This document shows positions 42,531 to 51,088 of a stretch of 64,000 nucleotides of DNA, piece by piece. Below the pieces are notes generated by a model. The model saw only the letters and a program-made list of their open reading frames with translations. It searched no databases and was not told the DNA's origin. A program made the translations under genes and the position numbers. How positions within the stretch are numbered: the stretch's first letter is position 1; every line of letters starts with the position of its first letter. Origin of the DNA: a halophilic archaeon (GTDB lineage: Archaea > Halobacteriota > Halobacteria > Halobacteriales > Haladaptataceae); the NCBI GenBank assembly GCA_003298465.1, contig QNGA01000002.1:1-64000 (forward strand), given 5' to 3'.

Positions 42531-43244
42531 GCCCGCGCTCGCCACGAAGACGGTCGCGTCGTACCCCTCCTGTTCGGTATCGCCGTACCAGTCGAACGTC
42601 TCGACCGACAGCCCCAGCACCTCAAGCGCGCCGACCACGACCGCCCGGTCGTAGTCCGTCAGGTCGTGGACGTCGGCGAAGACGTCGCCGTCGGGCGTGA
42701 CTACGAGCGAGTCCCAGCGGACCCGCCGGTCGCCGAACGGACGTTTCTGGACGAGGCGGGCGTACGTTCCCTCCGGTCGGTCGTACGTGTACAGTTGCAG
42801 CGCCGTCGGCTCCGGCGGTCGCTCGCCCATCGTGTCGAAGACCAGGAGGCCGTCGTCGGCCAGCGCGTCGGCGAGCGACCGCAGGCTCGGCGCGAACGCC
42901 TCCGGCGGGAGGTGGTCGACGACGGTGAACGGGAGGAAGACGAGGTCGAACCCGTCGTCGACCGGCAGGTCCGGCAGCCGACCGACGCGGAACTCCGCGT
43001 CGGACTTCGTCCGCGCGCGCTCGACCATCGCCTCGTAGCGGTCCACGCCCGTCACCTCGAACCCGCGCTCGCGGAGTCGCGTGGCGTGCTCGCCGGTGCC
43101 ACAGCCGACGACCAGCGCGCGGTCGCCGCCGTTCCCCTCGGCTTCGAACTGTTCGACGACGAACTCGACCTCCGCGTCGTACTCCTTGTCGGCGTACAGC
43201 GCGTCGTACACGTCCGGACGGTCGGCGTAGAGTGCTTCGCTCAC
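42516..43244 (-). CDS. Class I SAM-dependent methyltransferase
   Basis: A 242-aa methyltransferase starting at GTG (VSEALYADRPDVYDALYADK). Motif I RALVVGCGTGEHATRLRERG, motif II FEVTGVDRYEAMVERA, and the post-II region DLVFLPFTVVDHLPPEAF; the second half, with LVVFDTMGERPPEP, is the variable acceptor part. GATAAAG on the complementary strand at 43270-43276 is a TATA box 26 bp before the GTG. Acceptor unknown. Confidence 0.85.
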   Translation of the reverse strand: MSEALYADRPDVYDALYADKEYDAEVEFVVEQFEAEGNGGDRALVVGCGTGEHATRLRERGFEVTGVDRYEAMVERARTKSDAEFRVGRLPDLPVDDGFDLVFLPFTVVDHLPPEAFAPSLRSLADALADDGLLVFDTMGERPPEPTALQLYTYDRPEGTYARLVQKRPFGDRRVRWDSLVVTPDGDVFADVHDLTDYDRAVVVGALEVLGLSVETFDWYGDTEQEGYDATVFVASAGSGSR

Positions 43245-43312
43245 GCTCCTCTCCTTCGTGACAGGCCGCGATAAAGATGGACAGTCGAACAGGTCGGTCT
43301 GCCGTTCTCCGC

Positions 43313-43747
43313 TCACTCGTCGTCTTCCGGCGGCAACAGCGTGGAGACGCGCGCGTTCTCCTTCAGCCGGAGGCCGCCCGGGGGGACCGCGAGCGGGACG
43401 CGGTCCAGCGACGTCACCCGGAGGCTCGGGTGGAACGCGCCGCGGGCGAGCAGTTCGTCCCGCGTCTGGACCTGCAGCGGACGGTCCACCCGCAGGCTCT
43501 CGTTGTACTCGACGAGATACTGACCGCCGTCGAGACGCCACCACTGGTAGTCGTCGTCCTCGTTTCGCCACTGCTTCTCGTGGGGCGAGAGGGTCGCGTC
43601 CTCGAGTTCTCCGCCGCCGAAGTCGACGCGGCCGGCGTCGTCGACGACGTAGACCTCGTTCACCGTGAGGTCGAGGCCGCGTTCGGTCACCTGCGTCTCG
43701 TCGTGGAGCAGGCCGTCGACGAGGCTCGTCAGGTCGCTCGGTCGCAT
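43313..43747 (-). CDS. dCTP deaminase/dUTPase-like nucleotide hydrolase
   Basis: A 144-aa protein of the trimeric dUTPase/dCTP deaminase beta-fold as annotated in haloarchaea. Opens MRPSDLTSLVDGLLHDETQV; the core is RGLDLTVNEVYVVDDAGRVD, the beta strands QYLVEYNESLRV and the turn ARGAFHPSLRVTSLDRVPLA. It probably removes dUTP or deaminates dCTP, guarding against uracil in DNA; the active-site residues do not allow a firm choice. ATG at 43747 was preferred over one seven codons upstream. It lies 68 bp ahead of the methyltransferase gene on the same strand. Confidence 0.75.
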   Translation of the reverse strand: MRPSDLTSLVDGLLHDETQVTERGLDLTVNEVYVVDDAGRVDFGGGELEDATLSPHEKQWRNEDDDYQWWRLDGGQYLVEYNESLRVDRPLQVQTRDELLARGAFHPSLRVTSLDRVPLAVPPGGLRLKENARVSTLLPPEDDE

Positions 43748-43801
43748 ACCTGGTACGGCGGGAGCCACGGTGAAAAGCCTCTCCCCTCTCTGTGGCTCGT
43801 G

Positions 43802-44401
43802 TCAGTCGCTCGTCTGGCTGTACCGCTCGACCCACTCCTGGAGCGTGATGCCCATCGCGGACTGGGTGATGGCGTTCGAACTCGCGGAATTGGCGCTCTT
43901 GACGAGTTCCGCCTCCAGGGTGCGCTTGGGCACCTCTCCGAGGAAGTGGGGGATGGCGCGCTGGACGGCGAGCGGACAGCCGACCTCGTGGGCGAGCGCG
44001 TACCCCGACAGCGAGTGCGGCACCTCCTCCGTGGCGTACGTCGGGTCCGGGTCGAGCAGCGTCTCGTCGTCGACGTGGTCGACGTACTCGTAGCACTTCC
44101 CGACGTCGTGGAGCAGGCAGGCGGCGACGACCACGTCCTCGTCCGGGTCGGCGCCGTGGAACTCGCGCTGCTCCTCGGCGCTGCGCTGGGCGATGCGGGT
44201 GACCCCGCGGACGTGCTCGACGTTCGTAACCTCGTGGATGTTCCAGGCGTAGGGAACGTCCCGGATATCCCGCCAGCCGCCGCGTTCGAGGCCGAGAACC
44301 CACGCCTCGACCACCTTCTCGCGGAGGTCGTCGTCCTCGATGTCGTCCAGTTCCGGAAACGCCTCTCGAACCTGCGTCTCGTAGTCCGGGTCGCCGTTCA
44401 T
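43802..44401 (-). CDS. HD domain metal-dependent phosphohydrolase
   Basis: A 199-aa HD-domain protein. The metal-binding residues are spread as NVEHVRGVTRIAQ (His), CLLHDVGKCYEYV (HD) and EVPHSLSGYALAHEVGCPLA, the helices expected for an HD phosphohydrolase. Substrates are usually nucleotides or nucleic acids. It sits 54 bp upstream of the dUTPase-like gene on the same strand, so a nucleotide-pool operon is plausible. The start MNGDPDYETQVREAFPEL was chosen by family-like sequence. Confidence 0.85.
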   Translation of the reverse strand: MNGDPDYETQVREAFPELDDIEDDDLREKVVEAWVLGLERGGWRDIRDVPYAWNIHEVTNVEHVRGVTRIAQRSAEEQREFHGADPDEDVVVAACLLHDVGKCYEYVDHVDDETLLDPDPTYATEEVPHSLSGYALAHEVGCPLAVQRAIPHFLGEVPKRTLEAELVKSANSASSNAITQSAMGITLQEWVERYSQTSD

Positions 44402-44642
44402 GCTCGTCCGGTCGGCGCGCTGGTACGTAATGGTTCGTGACTTACCGCCCGCGCAGGCCGGTTCCGCTCCCGACGTCGGCACCGGACGGCGTCGAAGAGG
44501 CGTCCGCGACGCTCCGGCCGGCGGGTTCGTCGACTCCGTCGCTCGGTCCCCCGGCCTCCCGCGTTCACCCGCCGACGTCGACCGGGACCCCTCGCTGTCG
44601 CGGCCAGCACTCACTTGCGCGGCCGGGCCCACCTCTCCAAGC

Positions 44643-44981
44643 GTGAAAACCGTATTCCACCTCATCGCGGGCGACGAGGACCAGCAGAAGACCGGCCTGA
44701 CCATCGCGGAGAACCTCTCGAAGGACGAGACGGTCGACGTGGACGACATCGCGGTCGTCGCGCAGGCGAACGGCATCGGGCCGCTGACGAAGGGCGGCAC
44801 GCACAGCGACGTGGTCGAGTCGCTGCTGGACGCGGGCATCTCGTTCAAGGCGTGTGGCAACACGCTCGACCTCGAGGACCTGGAGGAGTCCGACCTCGTC
44901 GACGGCGTCGAGACCGTCTCCTCGGGCGCGGCCGAACTGACGCGACTCCAGGACGACGGTTACGCCTACGTCCGTCCGTAA
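44643..44981 (+). CDS. DsrE/F-like family protein
   Basis: A 112-aa protein starting at GTG (VKTVFHLIAGDEDQQKTGLT). It has the DsrE fold pattern: an N-terminal strand, IAENLSKDETVDVDDIAVVA, the helix of DVVESLLDAGISFKACGNTL with Cys residue in a position common for the fold, and VETVSSGAAELTRLQDDGYA. DsrE-like proteins carry sulfur or bind small ligands. No sulfur gene is adjacent; a second, unrelated-length member lies at 51089. Confidence 0.75.
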   Translation: MKTVFHLIAGDEDQQKTGLTIAENLSKDETVDVDDIAVVAQANGIGPLTKGGTHSDVVESLLDAGISFKACGNTLDLEDLEESDLVDGVETVSSGAAELTRLQDDGYAYVRP

Positions 44982-45070
44982 CGGGACTCCCGACTCTCCT
45001 TTTCGGGCGGCGGCGCCGACCGACGGTCGCCGTCGCGCCGGGCCGCGGGGACGCCTGCGACGAGCGGCGA

Positions 45071-45793
45071 CTACTCGGCCGTATCGTCTTTCACCAGGCG
45101 CTCCCGGCCGATGAACCGCGGTCGCTCGTCGACGGCGAGGAAATCGTCCACGTCCTCGCGGGCCTCCTTCGCCTTCCCCTTGTCGGGGTCGTAGTCCCGC
45201 GAGCCCTCGCTGCCCAGCGCGTCGTACAGTTTGTCGAGGTCGTCGAAGTACAGTTCGGCGACGCCGTCGAACTCGGCGTTCTCGGGGTCGGTAGGGAGGA
45301 CGGTCGCGTACCGGACGACGCCGTCTATCTCGCGGGCGATAGGAGTGTGTTCGTTCTGCCAGTGGTCGACGAACTCCTCGTGGGTCATGTCCTCCTGTCG
45401 AACGAGGAACGCAGAGTGCTTGTAGAGGCCGTCGGTGTCGCCGTCGACCTCGTCCTTCTGGACGATCTCCTCGCCGATGAACCGGGGGCGACGCTCCACG
45501 TCGAGGAAGTTGTCCACGTCCTCGCGGGCCTTCGCCGCGACCTCCTTCGTCGGGTCGTAGTCCCGCGACCCCGGCGACCCGAGCGCGTCGTGGAGGTCCG
45601 CGAGGTCCTCGAAGTAGAGTTCCGCCAGTCCGTCGAACTCGGCGTTCTCGGGGTCGGTGGGGAGGACGGTCTGGTACCGGACGACACCCTCGATGTCGCG
45701 GGCGATAGGAGTGTGTTCGTTCTGCCAGTAGTCGACGAACTCCTCGTGGCTCGTCCCTTCCTGCCGGACGAGCAGGGCGACGTGCTTGTACAT
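45071..45793 (-). CDS. EthD-domain protein, internally duplicated
   Basis: A 240-aa protein made of two similar EthD (dimeric alpha/beta barrel) halves, offset 122 residues. Copy 1: MYKHVALLVRQEGTSHEEFV, DYWQNEHTPIARDIEGVVRY, DGLAELYFEDLADLHDALGS; copy 2 (from about residue 123): LYKHSAFLVRQEDMTHEEFV, DHWQNEHTPIAREIDGVVRY, and so on. EthD-type proteins bind small ligands or accompany monooxygenases. ATG 45793 was preferred to one nine codons upstream. No functional partner is adjacent. Confidence 0.85.
   Translation of the reverse strand: MYKHVALLVRQEGTSHEEFVDYWQNEHTPIARDIEGVVRYQTVLPTDPENAEFDGLAELYFEDLADLHDALGSPGSRDYDPTKEVAAKAREDVDNFLDVERRPRFIGEEIVQKDEVDGDTDGLYKHSAFLVRQEDMTHEEFVDHWQNEHTPIAREIDGVVRYATVLPTDPENAEFDGVAELYFDDLDKLYDALGSEGSRDYDPDKGKAKEAREDVDDFLAVDERPRFIGRERLVKDDTAE
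45071..45793 (-). repeat. Internal tandem duplication of the EthD gene
   Basis: The two halves are highly similar at DNA level: 45331-45383 and 45697-45749 differ at one base over 53, and 45266-45306 matches 45632-45672 similarly, at an offset of 366 bp. Such low divergence implies recent duplication or ongoing gene conversion. Confidence 0.8.
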
Positions 45794-45961
45794 GGTTGCA
45801 GTGTCAGTCGGAATGATCATAAAACCACACGGAGACGGCTCCGCCGCCCGACGCCACCGCGAAATCCCCGGACGAACGACGCGAACGCCGCGATTCGAAG
45901 GGGCGAGCGCGACCGGAACGAGTCGATACGGGGAGAAACGAGCGCGTGAATCCGCGAGTGG

Positions 45962-45968
45962 CTTTATC
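45962..45968 (+). promoter_or_regulatory. TATA box for the glycine-zipper gene
   Basis: CTTTATC at 45962-45968 lies 24 bp before the ATG at 45993; leaderless transcript predicted. It confirms the start chosen. Confidence 0.55.
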
Positions 45969-45992
45969 TGTACGGACGACCAAGCTGTACGT

Positions 45993-46226
45993 ATGCGTTT
46001 TCACCGCTTCAAACGCGCAGCGAACCGCGCTCGCCACGCCGCCATCGGTGGAGCAATCGGCGCCGCCGTCGGTGGCCTGTTCAGTCGAAACGCCGCGAGC
46101 ACCGGCGGCGCCATCGGCGCCTTCGTCGGCGCCGTGGTCGGCGAGACGCGAACGACGGCCCAGTCCAAGCTCGAACAGGTGAGAGAGCAGCCCACACTCG
46201 AACGGGTGAGAGAACGCACGAAGTAA
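45993..46226 (+). CDS. Small glycine-zipper protein
   Basis: A 77-aa protein: a basic, amphipathic start (MRFHRFKRAANRARHAA), then two glycine-rich helices with GxxxG-like patterns (IGGAIGAAVGGLF and TGGAIGAFVGAVVGE) as in glycine-zipper membrane-inserting proteins, and a charged C-terminal helix (QSKLEQVREQPTLERVRERT). Probably membrane-associated, oligomerising. Unlike most proteins here it is basic. Function unknown. Confidence 0.7.
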   Translation: MRFHRFKRAANRARHAAIGGAIGAAVGGLFSRNAASTGGAIGAFVGAVVGETRTTAQSKLEQVREQPTLERVRERTK

Positions 46227-46395
46227 CCGCCGTTCGACCGTTCCGGACGCCGGGCGTTCGGGGACTCTCCGGGGGTCCCGTAGCCGACGTACCGGCAGTC
46301 GCCGACGTTCCGGCGTCCGAACCCTTCCGGGTGAGAACTACCGCCGTCGAGAAGTATCACCTACTTTCATTACTCGCCTCGGAGTAGCGCCGGAC

Positions 46396-47670
46396 ATGGG
46401 ATTCTACCAGCGTGACTTCATGGAGGGTACGCGCGGGACGATGGGCGTCGACTGGGAGGAACGGATAAACTTCCAGCGCCTGCGCGAACGACGCAAGGAG
46501 CGCGCCCTGGCGAAGATGCGCGAGCAGGGTCTGGGAAGCATGCTTCTCATCAACGACCCGAACGTCCGCTACGTGACGGGGCTGGCCATGACCGGCGGGT
46601 CCGGCGCGGACCACTACACGCTGCTCACGGAGGACGGCGACGTCGTCCACTGGGACACCGCCGACCACGCGAGCAACCAGCGGTTCAACTGTCCGTGGCT
46701 GGACGACGTCCGGTACGCCGCGCCGGGCCTCGGCAACGTTCCACGCGCGTCCGGGCGAGACTCGGCCAGGGACTGGCTGAAGGGCAAGATGGCCGACCTC
46801 GTCGTGGGGGCGATGGAGGAGTACGGCGTTCACAAGGAGCCGATGGGCATCGACGTGGGCAACGCCCACCTCGTCTCGAAGTTCGAGGAGCGCGGCGTCG
46901 ACGTCCGCCCGGGCGAGTGCGCGCAGGCGATGGAGGACGCCCGGAAGGTCAAGACCCAGGACGAGATAGAGTGCCTGCGGATGGTCGCCGCCATCTGCGA
47001 GGCCGGCTTCCAGGCCATCACCGAGAGCGCGAAACCCGGCAAGCGCGAGTCGGAAATCTGGGGCGACGCGACGAGGGAACTCTGGCGGCTCGGCGCGATG
47101 GTCCAGGGCGGCTATCTCACCTCCGGGCCGAACACCTGGCCGAAACATCAGGCCAACACGACCGACCGCATCGTCCGCCCCGGCGACCTCGTCTACGCCG
47201 ACTTCTACAACATCGGCTTCATGGGCTATCGCTCCTGTTACTACCGCACCTTCTCGGTCGGCGAGCCGACCCGGGCGCAGCGGGACGCCTACGAGACGGC
47301 CCGGGACAACCTCTACGATGTGCTCGAACGCATCGAACCCGGCGCGACCACGGACGAGATAGCGAAGGGCTTCCCGGACATGGAGGGCGAGCACGCCGAC
47401 TGGTACGACGCCGACGAGCACTGGCAGATGACGACCAACCACTGGGCGCACGGCCTCGGCCTGCAACTGTACGAGGTGCCGCTGATATGGCGCGGTCTCT
47501 CGCCCGACCACCCCATCGAGATAGAGGAGGGGATGACCATGGCCGTCGAGACGATGGAACCCGCCGAGAACCAGGGGGTCCGCGTCGAGGAGATGGTCGT
47601 CGTCCGCGAGAACGGCGTCGAGATCCTGAGCCAGTGGCCCGTCGAGGAGATAACGCGCATCGACCACTGA
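46396..47670 (+). CDS. M24 family metallopeptidase-like protein (creatinase fold)
   Basis: A 424-aa pita-bread-fold protein (Xaa-Pro peptidase/creatinase superfamily). The N-terminal creatinase-type domain runs to about 170 and the catalytic domain follows. Metal-ligand positions: Asp269 in VYADFYNIG is present, the second Asp is replaced by Cys281 (GYRSCYYRTF instead of GYCSDITRTF), His in NHWAHGLGLQLYEVP, Glu in MTMAVETMEP and Glu in VRVEEMVVVREN are present. It may be an unusual metal enzyme or, like creatinase, a non-metal hydrolase; members of the fold also include ectoine hydrolase and DMSP lyase. Start at MGFYQRDFMEG. Confidence 0.85.
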   Translation: MGFYQRDFMEGTRGTMGVDWEERINFQRLRERRKERALAKMREQGLGSMLLINDPNVRYVTGLAMTGGSGADHYTLLTEDGDVVHWDTADHASNQRFNCPWLDDVRYAAPGLGNVPRASGRDSARDWLKGKMADLVVGAMEEYGVHKEPMGIDVGNAHLVSKFEERGVDVRPGECAQAMEDARKVKTQDEIECLRMVAAICEAGFQAITESAKPGKRESEIWGDATRELWRLGAMVQGGYLTSGPNTWPKHQANTTDRIVRPGDLVYADFYNIGFMGYRSCYYRTFSVGEPTRAQRDAYETARDNLYDVLERIEPGATTDEIAKGFPDMEGEHADWYDADEHWQMTTNHWAHGLGLQLYEVPLIWRGLSPDHPIEIEEGMTMAVETMEPAENQGVRVEEMVVVRENGVEILSQWPVEEITRIDH

Positions 47671-47688
47671 CCGCGAGGACGAGACGGG

Positions 47689-48549
47689 CTACTTCCGCAC
47701 CGTCATGACCGGGACCGGCGACGACCGGAGCACCTTCTCGGTCACGCCGCCGAGGAGGATGCGGTCGACCTCGCGTCGCCCGGTGGTCCCCATCACCACG
47801 AGGTCCACGTCGTTCTCCTCGGCGTAGGCGTCGATGGTCCGTGCGGGGTCGCCGCGTTCGACGCGCTCCACCACGCGCTCGACGCCGCCGTCCGCGGCCG
47901 TCTCGGCGGCGTTCGAGACCGTCTCCTCGGCCGCCTCGCGGAGGTCCGCGTCCGAGACCTGCGAGCGAACGTCGAGGCCGAGCGACGGCTCCCCGACCAC
48001 CGAGAGGACGTGGAGGGTCGCGTCGAGTTCGGCCGCGAGGTCGGTCGCTTGCCCCACCGCCCGCGTCGCGGCCTCGCTCCCGTCGGTCGGAAGCAGGACG
48101 TTCTCGTAGGGGAACGAGGTCCGAGCCTCCTCCATCCGGACCGTGAGGACCGGAACGGGCGAGAGCCGGACCACCTTCTCGGTCACGCTCCCGAGGAGGT
48201 ACCGGGACAGGCCGCTGCGGCCGTGCGTGGGCATCACCACGAGGTCGAAGTTCTGGGATTCGGCGTAGTCGGCGATGGTCGCGGCGGGGTCGCCCTGGAG
48301 CACCTCGGTCCGGCAGTCGATGCCGGCGTCGCGGAGGTCGGTCGCCACCTCCTCGACGACGCCTTCGCCCTCGTGCTCCAGCGCGTCCACGACGTCGGTC
48401 CCGACGACGGTCACGCTGTCGCGGTTGGTGTTCGCGACGTTCAGGACGTGGACCGTCGAACCGAACCGCTCCGCTATCTCCCGGGCGTGCTCCAGGGCGG
48501 TCGTCGCCCCGGCGCTCTCGTCCACCGGTACGAGGAGGTCGTCGTACAT
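47689..48549 (-). CDS. Universal stress protein with two tandem UspA domains
   Basis: A 286-aa protein with two complete Usp domains. Domain 1 (1-141) ends PTHGRSGLSRYLLGSVTEKV plus RLSPVPVLTVRM; domain 2 (147-286) ends MGTTGRREVDRILLGGVTEK and RSSPVPVMTVRK. Both keep the ATP-binding glycine pattern. Tandem Usp proteins are frequent in haloarchaea. Starts MYDDLLVPVDESAGATTALE. It is convergent with the M24 gene and 122 bp before the divergent luciferase-like gene. Confidence 0.92.
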   Translation of the reverse strand: MYDDLLVPVDESAGATTALEHAREIAERFGSTVHVLNVANTNRDSVTVVGTDVVDALEHEGEGVVEEVATDLRDAGIDCRTEVLQGDPAATIADYAESQNFDLVVMPTHGRSGLSRYLLGSVTEKVVRLSPVPVLTVRMEEARTSFPYENVLLPTDGSEAATRAVGQATDLAAELDATLHVLSVVGEPSLGLDVRSQVSDADLREAAEETVSNAAETAADGGVERVVERVERGDPARTIDAYAEENDVDLVVMGTTGRREVDRILLGGVTEKVLRSSPVPVMTVRK

Positions 48550-48640
48550 GGTTCCGTCGTCGGACGTTGACGCGGCTGGAGTAAGAGGTTTTCCCGGACC
48601 GTACTCGCGACGGCGAGTCGCCCGCACGCGTCCCATCAAT

Positions 48641-48648
48641 CGTTAAGG
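48641..48648 (+). promoter_or_regulatory. TATA box for the luciferase-like gene
   Basis: CGTTAAGG at 48641-48648 lies 23 bp before the ATG at 48672. Typical leaderless arrangement. Confidence 0.5.
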
Positions 48649-48671
48649 TCCGCCCCTCCGACGGTTCGAGC

Positions 48672-49676
48672 ATGCAACTCGGCACGGGACTGTTCACCTG
48701 CCAGCGCCGCCCGGACGACGACCGTTCGACGAGCGCCATCTACGACGAGATGCTGGAACTCGGCGAGGCCATCGACGACGTCGGCCTCGACAGCGCCTGG
48801 GTGTCCGAACACCACTTCGCGGAGGACGGCTACCTCCCCGCCACGATGCCGTCGCTGGGTGCGCTCGCGGCCCGTACCGACGACGTGGAAATCGGGACCT
48901 GCATCGCGCTCGCGCCGCTGTACGACCCGGTGCGTCTCGCGGAGGACGCCGCGACGGTCGACCTCCTCGCGAACGGTCGGCTCACGCTGGGGCTGGCCAT
49001 CGGTTCGAACCCCGCGGAGTTCGAGGCGTTCGGCGTCCCGCGCGACGAGCGCGTCGAGCGCCTGCGGGACACGACGAACGTCCTGCGGGCCGCGTGGTCC
49101 GACGGTCCGCTCGACTACGACGCGGAGTTCCACGACGTGTCGCCGGACGTGACGGTGACGCCGAAGCCCGAGTCGGACGTGCCGGTGCTGTTCGGCGGGT
49201 CGGCGAAACCGGCGGTGCGGCGCGCGGCGCGGGAGGCCGACGCGTGGTGTGCGCCCTCCGCGCTCTCCGTCGAGGGCGTCCGCAAGCGCGTCGAGGACAT
49301 CCGCGACGTCCGCGAACGGGAGGGTCTCGACGGCGACTTCGACGTGTACGTCCTCCAGCACGGGTTCGTCGGCGACTCCCGCGAGGACGCGTGGGAGACG
49401 ATGAAGCCCGGCTACTTCTACATCCAGCGCCGCTACGCCGAAATCTTCTCCGGCGAGACGGTCGAGGAACTCGACGACGACCGCAAGCGGGAACTGCGAG
49501 AGCAGGCCATCTTCGGGACGCCCGAACAGGTCGCCGACGAACTCGACGCGTATCGCGAGGCCCTGGGCGACGACGTCCACTTCGTCTTCCGCACCTACCA
49601 CCCCGGAATCGGCACCGAGGCGATGGTCGAGTGCATCGAGCGCCTCGGCGACGAGGTAGCGCCGCTGGTCCGCTGA
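48672..49676 (+). CDS. LLM class flavin-dependent oxidoreductase (luciferase-like)
   Basis: A 334-aa luciferase-like monooxygenase/F420-dependent oxidoreductase. Blocks: MQLGTGLFTCQRRPDDDRST, GLDSAWVSEHHFAEDGYLPA (the conserved EHH region of true flavin monooxygenases in this fold), TCIALAPLYDPVRLAEDAAT, DLLANGRLTLGLAIGSNPAE and VPVLFGGSAKPAVRRAAREA. The second half is FIYIQRRYAEIF-like in sequence, with QAIFGTPEQVADELDAYREA as the usual end. The substrate is unknown. A different, divergent member sits at 39850. Confidence 0.86.
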   Translation: MQLGTGLFTCQRRPDDDRSTSAIYDEMLELGEAIDDVGLDSAWVSEHHFAEDGYLPATMPSLGALAARTDDVEIGTCIALAPLYDPVRLAEDAATVDLLANGRLTLGLAIGSNPAEFEAFGVPRDERVERLRDTTNVLRAAWSDGPLDYDAEFHDVSPDVTVTPKPESDVPVLFGGSAKPAVRRAAREADAWCAPSALSVEGVRKRVEDIRDVREREGLDGDFDVYVLQHGFVGDSREDAWETMKPGYFYIQRRYAEIFSGETVEELDDDRKRELREQAIFGTPEQVADELDAYREALGDDVHFVFRTYHPGIGTEAMVECIERLGDEVAPLVR

Positions 49677-49735
49677 GGCGTCTCGGCTCGCGTAGCAGTC
49701 CACCGTTTCCGCTGTCCGACGGCCTCTCCTACGGG

Positions 49736-50995
49736 TCACTCCGACTCTCGTTCGGCGGCCAGTCGCGCGGCGAGCGTCTGGGAGACGTCCGAGAGGTGGG
49801 CGGCACCCCAGAGGGCGACGACGACGCCGCCGACCGCGTCGAAGACGAGGTCGAGCATCGTGTTCCCGAGGCTGTACTGCGCCAGGACGCTCTCGGTGCC
49901 GGTCGACGACGCGAGGCCGTCGAGTGCGAACTCCAGCAGCTCCCAGAGGACGCCGAACGCGAGCGTGAAGAGGAGGATGAACGCGGCCACGAACTTCTGC
50001 GGGAGGTAGACGTCCTCGTAGTGGACGTCGAACGCCCGAACCGTCGTGTAGCCCGCCGCGGCGACCAGCGACGCCGACATGGCGTGGGTGAGCTGGTCCC
50101 ACAGGCCGATGGACTGGTACAGGCCCACCGTCCCGATGGCGTGGAGGAAGACGGGGACGACGATCCACAGCAGCAGTCCGGTGTCGATGGGGAGGCGGTA
50201 GTTCCGTTCGAGCACCCCCGGCAGCTCCAGCAGGACGAGCGCGACGCCGGCGTTGACCACGATCCCCACGCTCGCTCGCGCGACGCCGACGAACAGGACG
50301 GCGACCAGCGCGAGCTGGAACGCGCGGACGAGTTGCTGCTGGCGGCGGTCCGACAGCCGGAGGCGACGCTCGGCCGACCGGTCCGACGTTCGTGGCGGTG
50401 GGGCTCGCTCGCGCGACTCGCCGGTGCGGAAGCCGAGACGCTGCGCGTCGACCCGTCGGAAGTAGGCGGCGAAGAGGACGCCGGCGACGACTCCCGCTCC
50501 GGTCGCCGCGGTCAGCGACCACATCACCTGGCGGAGTCCGGTGAGGTTCTGCGTGCCGAGCGTGAGGTCCGCGACCCACTGGACGACCGCCCACGCGCCG
50601 GCCGTCGCCATCGTCGTCGTGACCGCGAAGAGGACGGCGAATCCGGGCGACATCTCGACGGCGGTGAAGGCGTCGAACTCGACCACGATGGCGAGCGCCA
50701 GCGCGGGGACGACGAGGAACGTCGCGGCCGACCGGGGGAGGAGGCCGAGCGGCTGGCCGGCGAACGGGACGACGACGAAGGCGAGGACCTCCCAGGGGAG
50801 CGCGGCGGTCCACTCCCGGTACGCGACGCTCGGCACGACGACGACCGCGAGGGCCGCGACGCCGAACCCGGCCCAGAGGAGGTCACCGGCGCTGGCGCTC
50901 GCCAGGGTCGCGGCGGCGAGACAGGCGACCAGCAGCCACGCGGCGACCGCGTTCCGTCGCCGCGAGACGATGCCCTGGCCGGTTCTCGAAGACAT
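49736..50995 (-). CDS. Large membrane protein with C-terminal DUF2238/YjdF-like part
   Basis: A 419-aa protein with about ten to eleven membrane helices. The N-terminal half has five or six helices and a charged loop (about residues 185-225, with ESRERAPPPRTSDRSAERRL); the C-terminal half contains WIVVPVFLHAIGTVGLYQSI, GLWDQLTHAMSASLVAAAGY and WELLEFALDGLASSTGTESV, which recall the DUF2238/YjdF membrane family. Function unknown. Begins MSSRTGQGIVSRRRNAVA. Isolated, with 59 bp to the luciferase-like gene. Confidence 0.7.
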   Translation of the reverse strand: MSSRTGQGIVSRRRNAVAAWLLVACLAAATLASASAGDLLWAGFGVAALAVVVVPSVAYREWTAALPWEVLAFVVVPFAGQPLGLLPRSAATFLVVPALALAIVVEFDAFTAVEMSPGFAVLFAVTTTMATAGAWAVVQWVADLTLGTQNLTGLRQVMWSLTAATGAGVVAGVLFAAYFRRVDAQRLGFRTGESRERAPPPRTSDRSAERRLRLSDRRQQQLVRAFQLALVAVLFVGVARASVGIVVNAGVALVLLELPGVLERNYRLPIDTGLLLWIVVPVFLHAIGTVGLYQSIGLWDQLTHAMSASLVAAAGYTTVRAFDVHYEDVYLPQKFVAAFILLFTLAFGVLWELLEFALDGLASSTGTESVLAQYSLGNTMLDLVFDAVGGVVVALWGAAHLSDVSQTLAARLAAERESE

Positions 50996-51088
50996 GCGAA
51001 CGCCTACGCGGGGCCGCCGTAAAACGGAGACGGCCCTGGCGGTGCGGGCGCGAAAGGAGGGTAACCGCGGAGAAATCGAGGCGAGACC

